This document shows positions 1 to 5,268 of a stretch of DNA of 11,018 nucleotides, piece after piece. Where the stretch lies: contig JAIXVS010000049.1 in assembly GCA_027482795.1 (NCBI GenBank), forward strand, positions 1 through 11,018. The letters run 5' to 3'. Source of the stretch: Rhodobacter sp. GTDB taxonomy: Bacteria; Pseudomonadota; Alphaproteobacteria; Rhodobacterales; Rhodobacteraceae. Position 1 is the first letter of the stretch. Each line of letters begins with the position of its first letter. Position numbers and translations under genes: made by a program. The notes beneath the pieces are model-generated. The model saw only the letters and a list, made by a program, of their open reading frames with translations, made no database searches and was not told the origin of the DNA.

Positions 1-855
1 CATTACACGCTGGCAGGCTATCACCCTGCGGGCGCGCGGGCGCTGCGCATTGATATGCTGGAACGACTGGCCGATATTTTGCGCAATTTGGACAGCAAGG
101 CAGGGTTCGAAGCGACCCCTGATATGCTGTCGATCACGGGGATGAGCGCCGAGCAATTCGCCGATCTGATGGGCGGGCTTGGGTATAAGGCCACCAAGGG
201 CGAACGGGCCAAGGTCAAGGTTGCCGCCCCCCTGGTGGTGGATGACACCCCGCGCGTGAACCCGATCACCGAAGAAGAATCGGTGTTTGCCGCGCCCGAG
301 GCAGTGGAACCCGCCGCTGAAGCCGCCCCTGAAATAGAAAGCTTCTACACTTATACTTGGGCACCCAAGCCCCGCTTTGAACGCCCCGCGCGCAAGCCCG
401 AGGGCGAGGGTGCGGGCCAACCCCGCGACGCAAACCGCGAAGGGCGCGGTGAGGGTCGTGGCGAGGGCCGCAAAGGCGGCGGCCAGAACCGTGGCCAAAA
501 TCGCGGCCAGCAGGGGGGTCAGCAGGGGGGGGAGGCTGCAAAAGACGGCGCGCCAAATGCTCCGCCTCCAGCTGAAGGCGCGGCCAGCCCGCGCCCAGAC
601 CGCCGCAATGATCGCGGTGGGTTTAAGGGTGATCGCAAAGAGGGCGAGCGTAAAGAGGGTGACCGCAAAGGCGGGGATCGTAAGGGCGCGGATCGCGGCG
701 ATTTTAAAGGTGATCGCAAAGGCGCGGATCGCGGCAAACCGCAGCGCGATGATTTCAAACCCAAATCCTTTGAAGCACGCCCCGCACGCCCTGAAAAACC
801 CATCGACCCCGATAACCCTTTCGCCGCCCTCATGGCGTTGAAGGGTAAACTTTGA
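1..855 (+). CDS. Helicase C-terminal part (5' truncated), with Arg/Gly/Lys-rich tail
   Basis: The frame is open from base 1, so this is the last 284 residues of a longer protein whose helicase core lies outside the window. The visible start (GYHPAGARALRIDMLERLAD) and the terminal motif PIDPDNPFAALMALKGKL match, from memory, the C-terminus of the large helicase-related proteins that precede an S4-domain gene in Rhodobacteraceae. Those proteins are probably RNA helicases of the SUV3-like/DExH type. Residues 1-75 are a folded helical region. Residues 75-130 are acidic and Pro/Ala-rich. Residues 130-265 are a disordered tail with RG, GQNRG and FKGDRK/GADRG repeats, typical of nonspecific RNA binding. 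Stop TGA at 853. The next gene starts 21 bp later on the same strand, so an operon is likely. No ATPase motif is visible here, so the helicase call rests only on the C-terminal resemblance and gene order. Confidence 0.8.
   Translation, partial: HYTLAGYHPAGARALRIDMLERLADILRNLDSKAGFEATPDMLSITGMSAEQFADLMGGLGYKATKGERAKVKVAAPLVVDDTPRVNPITEEESVFAAPEAVEPAAEAAPEIESFYTYTWAPKPRFERPARKPEGEGAGQPRDANREGRGEGRGEGRKGGGQNRGQNRGQQGGQQGGEAAKDGAPNAPPPAEGAASPRPDRRNDRGGFKGDRKEGERKEGDRKGGDRKGADRGDFKGDRKGADRGKPQRDDFKPKSFEARPARPEKPIDPDNPFAALMALKGKL
622..738 (+). repeat. In-frame tandem repeats coding a basic FKGDRK / GADRG tail
   Basis: Short degenerate repeats built on Gly-Asp-Arg-Lys codons: FKGDRK occurs twice (622 and 703), with EGERK, EGDRK, GGDRK and GADRG units between and after. 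All differences keep the frame. They encode part of the disordered basic tail of the helicase and probably vary in number between strains by slippage or recombination. Confidence 0.7.
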
Positions 856-1630
856 CCACACTCACGGAGTCCCAAAATGGAAGTTGCCGCGAAAAGGTTA
901 GAAGCAGATCAAGCAATCGAAAAAGCTTTTGAGTATTTTGAAAGGTTTTTTAAGAATACGCCAGTCACAGCGGTGCTTTTGGAGGGTCTTGCATACGAAG
1001 AGGTAGGCGACAAATGGCGCGTGGTTATTGGATTTGAGCTGCGGGGTAGAACCACAGAAACCCGGGAATTGACTCTGTTTGGAAAAACAACTGTTGCGCC
1101 CATACGAGAAATGCGAACGTTCTTTATATCTGCGAGAAACGGAAATATGTTAAGTATGGAATAGTTGTGCGTTCGGTTATTTTAGACACGAATGTACTTT
1201 TGCTTTGGCTTGTAGGCCAAATTGAGCCTTCTAAGGTTGGGTCACATCGAAGGCTAAGTGAGTTTTCGTTGCTTGATCTATATAATTTGGATGAATTGTT
1301 GCGAGCCTTTCCATACCACTTAACTTTGCCAAACATTCTTACTGAAACTTCAAATTTGATTGGGTCTGGGAACCAAGTTATCTGCCAAGGAGCAGCTGAA
1401 GCTTTGGCAGTTTATTGTGACCGCATTGCTGAGCAATATGTCCCAAGTTCAGATGTCGTTTCAAGTCCAGCTTATGCGCGCCTCGGATTGACGGATTCTG
1501 CCATAGCATTGGCGGCCACTAAAGGGGCAACAGTCGTTACAATAGATCATGACCTTTATGGCCAGCTTCTTAAGGATGGTCTTAAGTCCCTCAATCTTCT
1601 TCATAATCGAACGCCCGCACGATTTCGATA
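856..1630 (+). other. Low-GC two-gene island between helicase and S4 gene
   Basis: Counting by hand, 317 of the 720 bases in 901-1620 are G or C (44%). Single 60-base lines in the flanks reach 67-75% (for example 361-420 and 1681-1740). Codon choice changes with it: AT-ending codons such as ttt, gaa, ttg and aat dominate in both genes and disappear again at the S4 gene. The island holds exactly two genes that nearly touch (2 bp apart) and starts just after the helicase stop. I found no integrase, transposase, terminal inverted repeat or convincing target duplication at its edges, so how it arrived is not visible. Acquisition by horizontal transfer is an inference from composition and position. 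Confidence 0.7.
877..1164 (+). CDS. Small protein of unknown function, partner of the PIN nuclease
   Basis: 95 residues. ATG at 877 is preceded by GGAG at 866-869 with good spacing. There is no signal peptide or membrane helix. Residues 5-27 look like an amphipathic helix (AIEKAFEYFERFF). Several short strands follow: VLLEGLAYEEV around 33-43, WRVVIGFEL around 47-55, and a closing pair with REMRTFFISARNGNMLSM at 77-94. The helix-then-sheet pattern and an ending resembling 'DAxTGEVLSM' suggest a small alpha+beta fold of PepSY/cystatin type, but this is only an impression. I recall similar small proteins beside PIN-domain genes in other bacteria, including cyanobacteria. Its position directly upstream of the nuclease fits an antitoxin or accessory subunit. 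It shows no recognisable VapB-type DNA-binding domain (AbrB, RHH or HTH). Function not assigned. Confidence 0.75.
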   Translation: MEVAAKRLEADQAIEKAFEYFERFFKNTPVTAVLLEGLAYEEVGDKWRVVIGFELRGRTTETRELTLFGKTTVAPIREMRTFFISARNGNMLSME

Positions 1631-1631
1631 A
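1167..1631 (+). CDS. PIN-domain ribonuclease-like protein
   Basis: 154 residues starting at GTG 1167, two bases after the previous stop, with a weak GGA at 1158-1160. The PIN signature is complete: Asp7 in ILDTNVLLLWLVG, Glu60 in LPNILTETSNLIG, Asp110 in RLGLTDSAIALAA, and Asp127/Asp129 in VVTIDHDLYGQLL. These acidic residues coordinate Mg2+/Mn2+ in PIN-fold RNases, so the protein should be catalytically competent. It is somewhat longer than a classic VapC toxin (about 130). The extra segment is at about residues 18-52, between the first strand and the Glu-bearing helix (RRLSEFSLLDLYNLDELL). The sequence resembles a branch of free PIN proteins with the LGLTDAAI motif rather than the best-known VapC proteins. 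It is probably cotranslated with the upstream 95-residue protein. A toxin role is inferred from the pairing and is not shown by the sequence. Confidence 0.88.
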   Translation: MRSVILDTNVLLLWLVGQIEPSKVGSHRRLSEFSLLDLYNLDELLRAFPYHLTLPNILTETSNLIGSGNQVICQGAAEALAVYCDRIAEQYVPSSDVVSSPAYARLGLTDSAIALAATKGATVVTIDHDLYGQLLKDGLKSLNLLHNRTPARFR

Positions 1632-1936
1632 TGACGTTGGCATCTACTTCCCCCTCCCCCAAACTGCGCCTTGATAAATGGCTGTTCGCGGCCCGCTTTT
1701 TTAAATCGCGCGAACTGGCCAGCGCGCTGGTGGCCGAGGGGCATCTGCGTCTGAACGGGCAGCCTTGCGCCAAACCTGCGCAGGGCGTGGGGGTGGGGGA
1801 TGTTTTGACCTTTGTGCAGGGAAACCGCGTGCGGGTGATACGGATTTTGGCCCTTGCCCAGCGGCGCGGTCCTGCCAGCGTGGCGCAGGCGCTTTATGTC
1901 GATCTTGACGCAGCCAGCCCGCCCAAACCCGCTTGA
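1631..1936 (+). CDS. hslR: S4-domain RNA-binding protein (HslR/Hsp15-like)
   Basis: 101 residues. The S4 fold is at about 11-60: KLRLDKWLFAARFFKSRELA, then GHLRLNGQPCAKPAQGVGVGDVLTF. It ends in the family's basic region RVRVIRILALAQRRGPA. Hsp15-type proteins bind stalled 50S subunits carrying nascent chains and help rescue them. ATG 1631 is the only start that fits ahead of the S4 motif. It overlaps the TAA of the PIN gene (TAATG) and has no clear Shine-Dalgarno, so translation probably depends on ribosomes finishing the upstream gene. In relatives I expect this gene directly after the helicase gene. fdxA follows 49 bp downstream on the same strand. Confidence 0.88.
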   Translation: MTLASTSPSPKLRLDKWLFAARFFKSRELASALVAEGHLRLNGQPCAKPAQGVGVGDVLTFVQGNRVRVIRILALAQRRGPASVAQALYVDLDAASPPKPA

Positions 1937-1985
1937 ATCCAGCGCAATCCTTGGCTAACAGGGGCCAAGCAAAAAGGATACAGCC

Positions 1986-2324
1986 ATGACCTATGTCGTG
2001 ATCGACAATTGCATCGCCTGCAAATACACAGACTGCGTCGAAGTCTGTCCCGTAGACTGCTTTTACGAGGGCGAGAATATGCTGGTGATCCACCCCGATG
2101 AATGCATCGATTGCGGCGTGTGCGAACCTGAATGCCCCGCCGATGCCATTCGCCCCGATACCGAGGCGAATATGGATGAATGGGTGGCGTTTAATCGCAA
2201 ATATTCCGAAATGTGGCCCGTGATCGTGACCAAAAAAGACCCAATGCCAGACGCCGCCGAGCGTGATGGCGAGACGGGCAAGCGCGAGAAGTATTTTTCG
2301 GAAAAGGCAGGCAAAGGCGGCTGA
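1986..2324 (+). CDS. fdxA: 7Fe ferredoxin FdxA ([3Fe-4S][4Fe-4S])
   Basis: 112 residues. ATG 1986 follows AAAGGA at 1973-1978. By comparison with Azotobacter FdI, Cys9, Cys17 and Cys50 should hold the [3Fe-4S] cluster and Cys21, Cys40, Cys43 and Cys46 the [4Fe-4S] cluster. Cys12 and Cys25 correspond to the extra FdI cysteines. Both CP motifs (Cys21-Pro, Cys50-Pro) are present. The C-terminal extension (FNRKYSEMWPVIVTKKDPMPDA) is typical of alphaproteobacterial FdxA. It is a soluble low-potential one-electron carrier whose partner is not indicated by this locus. The last codons form the left arm of the gene's own terminator. Confidence 0.95.
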   Translation: MTYVVIDNCIACKYTDCVEVCPVDCFYEGENMLVIHPDECIDCGVCEPECPADAIRPDTEANMDEWVAFNRKYSEMWPVIVTKKDPMPDAAERDGETGKREKYFSEKAGKGG

Positions 2325-2341
2325 TCGCCTTTGCCTGCTTT
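2307..2341 (+). terminator. Intrinsic terminator overlapping the fdxA 3' end
   Basis: A perfect 13-bp stem: GCAGGCAAAGGCG at 2307-2319 pairs with 2326-2338. The 6-nt loop (2320-2325) contains the fdxA stop codon TGA (2322-2324). A G.T and two A.T pairs can extend the base (2304-2306 with 2339-2341). The T-run is only TTT, so efficiency is uncertain. It probably ends the helicase-S4-fdxA transcript before carD. Confidence 0.65.
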
Positions 2342-2448
2342 GGGCAATGATTCGGCACAATTGGGGCGATTCGGGGGCATTTATCGCCAAGACGCTATAT
2401 TTACCCCTACAAAGCCACGCTTAGGCCAGATGTGGCGCGCCGTGCCTG

Positions 2449-2477
2449 TTGGAAATGCAACAAAATTGTGATATAAG
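2449..2477 (+). promoter_or_regulatory. Likely carD promoter (-35 TTGGAA, 17 bp, -10 TATAAG)
   Basis: TTGGAA at 2449-2454 and TATAAG at 2472-2477 are separated by exactly 17 bp. Four of six bases match consensus in the -35 and five of six in the -10. The -10 ends in G rather than T at position -7. The predicted start is near 2484, giving a leader of about 140 nt before the carD ATG. No other equally good promoter is visible in the gap. Confidence 0.55.
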
Positions 2478-2488
2478 TTTAATCACAA
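2466..2488. promoter_or_regulatory. Inverted repeat TTGTGAT-N9-ATCACAA over the carD -10 element
   Basis: Perfect 7-bp arms at 2466-2472 and 2482-2488. The left arm runs into the first base of the -10 hexamer and the right arm spans the predicted transcription start, the position expected for a repressor site. The spacing does not match CRP (TGTGA-N6-TCACA) or FNR (TTGAT-N4-ATCAA). The binding protein is unknown. Confidence 0.45.
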
Positions 2489-2552
2489 GATAAATTTCCG
2501 CCCGCCGCCTGCTTTGGTGCTGCTCGCCCAAGGTTGCATTTCGTGGACATTC

Positions 2553-2612
2553 AGGCCCTAACCTCTGCAAGCTTTGCTTGCGGTTGAAGGTCTGTTCGTT
2601 GCAAACGGGCCT
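2553..2612 (+). promoter_or_regulatory. Foldable leader just before the carD ribosome-binding site
   Basis: AGGCCC (2553-2558) can pair with GGGCCT (2607-2612). Inside that, GCAAGC-TTT-GCTTGC (2567-2581) forms a hairpin, extended by AACC/GGTT (2560-2563 with 2582-2585) across a 3-nt bulge. The outer stem ends six bases before the AAGG of the carD ribosome site. It matches no riboswitch I know. A regulatory role is an inference from position. Confidence 0.35.
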
Positions 2613-2627
2613 AACGTAAGGTGCAAG

Positions 2628-3137
2628 ATGACCAAATCGAAAAAGCCCGATTTCCGCCCTAACGAGTTTGTTGTCTATCCCGCGCATGGCGTGGGTAAGA
2701 TCATCTCGATTGAAGAACAGGAAATCGCTGGCATCCATCTGGAATTGTTCGTAATTTCTTTTGAAAAAGACAAGATGACCCTGCGTGTGCCCACCCATAA
2801 GGCCACCGAAATTGGTATGCGCAGCCTGTCTACACCCGATTTGATCAACAAGGCACTTGATACGCTAAAGGGCAAGGCCCGCGTCAAGCGCGCGATGTGG
2901 TCGCGCCGTGCGCAGGAATATGAACAAAAGATCAATTCGGGTGATCTGATGGCCATTGCCGAAGTGGTGCGCGATCTGCACCGCAGCGACGATCAGCGCG
3001 AACAAAGCTATTCCGAGCGTCAGCTTTATGAAGCAGCCCTTGACCGTTTGACCCGCGAAGTGGCCGCCGTTGCGGGCACGGATGAGGCGGGCGCGCAGAA
3101 AAAGGTCGGCGAAGTGTTGGTTGGCCGCGCGGCGTAA
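2628..3137 (+). CDS. carD: CarD-family RNA polymerase-binding transcription regulator
   Basis: 169 residues from ATG 2628, chosen because AAGG at 2618-2621 is well spaced and the protein then starts MTKSKKPDFRPNEFVVYPAH as in relatives. The N-terminal Tudor-like RNAP-interacting domain (about 10-65) carries the hallmark VVYPAHGVGKI and EIAGIHLELFVISF, and binds the RNA polymerase beta subunit. The C-terminal helical part (about 70-165, with KARVKRAMWSRRAQEYEQKI) contacts DNA at the upstream edge of the open bubble. CarD stabilises open complexes. In Rhodobacter it is reported to activate promoters, including rRNA promoters, that lack T at position -7. The gene ends 20 bp before a strong bidirectional terminator. 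Confidence 0.95.
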   Translation: MTKSKKPDFRPNEFVVYPAHGVGKIISIEEQEIAGIHLELFVISFEKDKMTLRVPTHKATEIGMRSLSTPDLINKALDTLKGKARVKRAMWSRRAQEYEQKINSGDLMAIAEVVRDLHRSDDQREQSYSERQLYEAALDRLTREVAAVAGTDEAGAQKKVGEVLVGRAA

Positions 3138-3157
3138 ATCGCAATCAAAGCATCGAT

Positions 3158-3185
3158 GAAAAAGCGGCCTTCGGGCCGCTTTTTT
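3158..3185. terminator. Strong bidirectional terminator between carD and the antiporter gene
   Basis: AAAAAGCGGCC (3159-3169), tetraloop TTCG (3170-3173) and GGCCGCTTTTT (3174-3184) form a perfect 11-bp stem with a stable UUCG loop. It has a T-run for + strand transcripts and, read on the other strand, five T for - strand transcripts. It lies between two convergent stop codons (3137 and 3193) and serves both genes. Confidence 0.9.
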
Positions 3186-3192
3186 CATGGCC

Positions 3193-5187
3193 TTAAGCTT
3201 CGGTTTGTAGGCGCTTTTCGCCCTCGTCTTCCTGCATATCGGGCATCAGGGGTAGGTCGGCCGCAGAGTTTTGCGGTGGTGTCTCTGCCTCGGCCTGCAT
3301 GGGCTGCACATCGTGCAATTCTTCCATCATCGCTGTGGCGATATCGCGTTCCAATTCGCGCGCGCGCGCAACATAGGGCACGTTCAGATGTGTGGGTTGG
3401 CCAGGTATCCAAAGCTGAGCCAGATCGCGCATCGCGGCACGGTCGACGCGGGCAAAGGTTTGGCTGGCTTTTGCAGCTTCGTATTCAGAAAAGCCCATGT
3501 TTTCCAACACATAGCGCCCTGCGCGCACCGATGAGTCAAAGGTTTCGCGCACGATGTCATTCGCGCCTGCTTGAAACAGCTCGTACACATGTACACGGTC
3601 GCGGGCGCGGGCGACGATGTGGATATCGGATCGGCGCGCGCGCACAAAGCGCACGATATTCAGCGCGACATCGCGGTTATCGACGGCCACCACCATCACT
3701 TGCGCTGTGGCAAGGCCTGCCGCCTCGAGCAGTTCGGGGCGCGACGGATCACCGAAAAAGCCTTTAATGCCAAAATTGCGCATGGCTTCGATGGTGGCCA
3801 TGTCATTGTCTAAAACCACCGTGGTCAGGCCCGATCCGCGCACCAAACGGTTGACCACTTGGCCAAAGCGGCCAATGCCCGCCACAATCACCGCGCCTTG
3901 TTCGGTAATATCATCGGGGGTGTGTTTGGGCCGCTGCGCGCGCAATTTCTGCGCCACGCGGTCATAGGCGATAAACAACAGCGGCGTCAGCAGCATCGAC
4001 AGGCTGATGACCAGCAGCGCCATCTGCCCATTGGCCAAGGATAGCGCCCCTTCGCTGCGGGCAAAGGCGATAATCACAAAGCCAAACTCCCCCCCCTGCG
4101 CCAGTGACAGCGAAAACAGCCAACGATCTTGACCGCGCAGGCGAAAGGCAAAGGCAATGGCCAGCAGCACGGCAGCCTTAATCGCCATCAGGCCCAATGT
4201 TAGGCCCATAACAGTCAAGGGCGCGCGCAAAAGCATGTCGAAGTTAATCCCCACCCCGACTGTCATAAAGAACAGCCCCAGCAGCAGGCCTTTGAACGGG
4301 CGCAGGTCAGCCTCTAGCTGGTGGCGAAATTCTGAGTTGGCCAGAACCACCCCCGCCACAAAGGTGCCAAGGGCAGGCGACAGGCCGACCAGCATCATCA
4401 AAAACGCAATGCCCAGCACCATCAGCAGCGAAATAAACGTGGACATTTCGGGCAGTCTGGCTGCGTGGACATATCGGAAAATGGGGCGCGACAGGTAATG
4501 CCCCGCCAGCACAATACCCCCGACAATGGCCAAGGTCAGCCCTGCCGCAGCCCAATCAGGCAAGGACTGCACAAGGGAAATCAATTCGGCCGCGCCCGCG
4601 CTATGCTCGGCCTCGGCCAGCGCATCAACGGGGTTGGTGATGCCGTATTGCAGCGCAGTTGGTCCCTGAATGGCGGGCAGGGCCATCAGCGGCACCAGTG
4701 CCAAAATGGGGATCAGGGCAATGTCCTGCGTCAGCAGCACTGCAAAGGAAGACCGCCCGCCCGCCGTGCGCATCAGGTTCTTTTCCGACAGGCTTTGCAG
4801 CACAATCGCGGTGGAGGATAGGGACATCAGCAGCCCCAGGACCACCGCCGATTGCCAAATCACCCCAATGGCCCACAGCGCGTAAGCCACCAGCAGCGCC
4901 GTGCCCAAAACCTGCGCGCCGCCCATCCCAATCAGCTTGCCGCGCATCGCCCACAGGGTTTTGGGTTCCAATTCAAGGCCAATCAAAAACAGCATCAGCA
5001 CAACGCCAAATTCGGCGATGTGTTGTACATCGGTGGCATCGGCCCCGATTTGCCGCAAAACGGGGGCCATCAGAATTCCCGCCGCGATATAGCCCAGAAC
5101 CGAGCCTAAGCCATAGCGCACAGCCAAGGGCACCACGAAAACGGCGGCACCCAGATAGATCGAGGCTTGCAGCAGCAGGCTTTCCAT
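3193..5187 (-). CDS. Kef-type K+/H+ antiporter (CPA2) with RCK domain
   Basis: 664 residues. Start at 5187 is chosen over the longer reading (5232) because AAGGAG (5194-5199) sits directly ahead and the protein then begins with the first membrane helix (MESLLLQASIYLGAAVFVVP). Residues 1-410 form about 12-13 membrane helices of the Na+/H+ exchanger fold, with the ion-binding Asp155 in LLTQDIALIPI. The Kef-type cytosolic loop HQLEADLRPFKGLLLGLFF is at 289-307 (Glu292 and Asp294 kept). In E. coli KefC this loop holds the channel closed. An RCK nucleotide-binding domain follows (431-545, AGIGRFGQ, then VVLDND at 457-462). The last 40 residues are a disordered acidic tail. Predicted role: inner-membrane potassium efflux coupled to proton entry, during electrophile stress or pH change. 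No KefF/KefG-like flavoprotein gene is adjacent. KefB and KefC cannot be told apart, so no symbol is given. Confidence 0.92.
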   Translation of the reverse strand: MESLLLQASIYLGAAVFVVPLAVRYGLGSVLGYIAAGILMAPVLRQIGADATDVQHIAEFGVVLMLFLIGLELEPKTLWAMRGKLIGMGGAQVLGTALLVAYALWAIGVIWQSAVVLGLLMSLSSTAIVLQSLSEKNLMRTAGGRSSFAVLLTQDIALIPILALVPLMALPAIQGPTALQYGITNPVDALAEAEHSAGAAELISLVQSLPDWAAAGLTLAIVGGIVLAGHYLSRPIFRYVHAARLPEMSTFISLLMVLGIAFLMMLVGLSPALGTFVAGVVLANSEFRHQLEADLRPFKGLLLGLFFMTVGVGINFDMLLRAPLTVMGLTLGLMAIKAAVLLAIAFAFRLRGQDRWLFSLSLAQGGEFGFVIIAFARSEGALSLANGQMALLVISLSMLLTPLLFIAYDRVAQKLRAQRPKHTPDDITEQGAVIVAGIGRFGQVVNRLVRGSGLTTVVLDNDMATIEAMRNFGIKGFFGDPSRPELLEAAGLATAQVMVVAVDNRDVALNIVRFVRARRSDIHIVARARDRVHVYELFQAGANDIVRETFDSSVRAGRYVLENMGFSEYEAAKASQTFARVDRAAMRDLAQLWIPGQPTHLNVPYVARARELERDIATAMMEELHDVQPMQAEAETPPQNSAADLPLMPDMQEDEGEKRLQTEA

Positions 5188-5193
5188 CAGCTC

Positions 5194-5199
5194 TCCTTT
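5194..5199 (-). promoter_or_regulatory. Ribosome-binding site that fixes the antiporter start
   Basis: AAGGAG on the - strand, six bases before ATG 5187. The only other start in frame (5232) would add 15 polar residues ahead of the first membrane helix and has no such site. Confidence 0.8.
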
Positions 5200-5268
5200 G
5201 AAGCTTGTCCTATCGTGGCAGGCGCAGGGCACAGCTTCAAGTAGCGCGCGCGCCCAACTGCCAGAAAC

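Larger units (their letters stand above)
2342..2627 (+). other. fdxA-carD intergenic region: promoter, operator-like repeat and leader
   Basis: This gap has no convincing gene; in-frame extensions of carD upstream start only at TTG codons and lack a ribosome site. From left to right it holds a featureless stretch (2342-2448), a sigma-70-type promoter (2449-2477), an inverted repeat over the -10 element (2466-2488), and a leader of about 140 nt with a hairpin at 2560-2585 and a long-range pairing. The carD ribosome-binding site AAGG follows at 2618-2621. Confidence 0.6.

Noticed and set aside
877..1631. Plain VapBC annotation for the two-gene island
   Set aside because: The upstream protein has no AbrB, ribbon-helix-helix or other VapB domain, and the PIN protein is longer than usual VapC with a different central segment. 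The pairing is suggestive only.
1950..1969. Small hairpin CTTGGC/GCCAAG between the S4 gene and fdxA
   Set aside because: Six pairs with an 8-nt loop and no T-run are too weak to call a terminator, and it lies close to the fdxA ribosome site within a likely operon.
1701..2390. - strand open frame of 229 residues across the S4 and fdxA genes
   Set aside because: It overlaps two well-supported genes on the other strand, has no recognisable domain, and crosses the fdxA terminator.
2466..2488. CRP/FNR-type box at the carD promoter
   Set aside because: Half sites are 9-11 bases apart, too far for CRP (6) or FNR (4), so the palindrome is reported without naming a regulator.
2574..2627. Longer carD reading from TTG 2574
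   Set aside because: There is no ribosome site, the start codon is rare, and the added residues are absent from the family; ATG 2628 has AAGG at the right distance.
3357..3369. Alternating CG tract (similar run at about 6642-6654)
   Set aside because: It is explained by consecutive Arg/Ala codons in GC-rich coding sequence; no evidence for a DNA-structure role.
4659..5201. + strand open frame of 180 residues opposite the antiporter gene
   Set aside because: The opposite strand encodes a clear membrane protein with a perfect ribosome site; the translation here is Pro/Arg/Ser-rich noise.
5188..5268. Possible terminator or small gene between the antiporter and the 948-residue gene
   Set aside because: Beyond the ribosome site there is no stem with a T-run and no plausible small gene; the two - strand genes may be cotranscribed.
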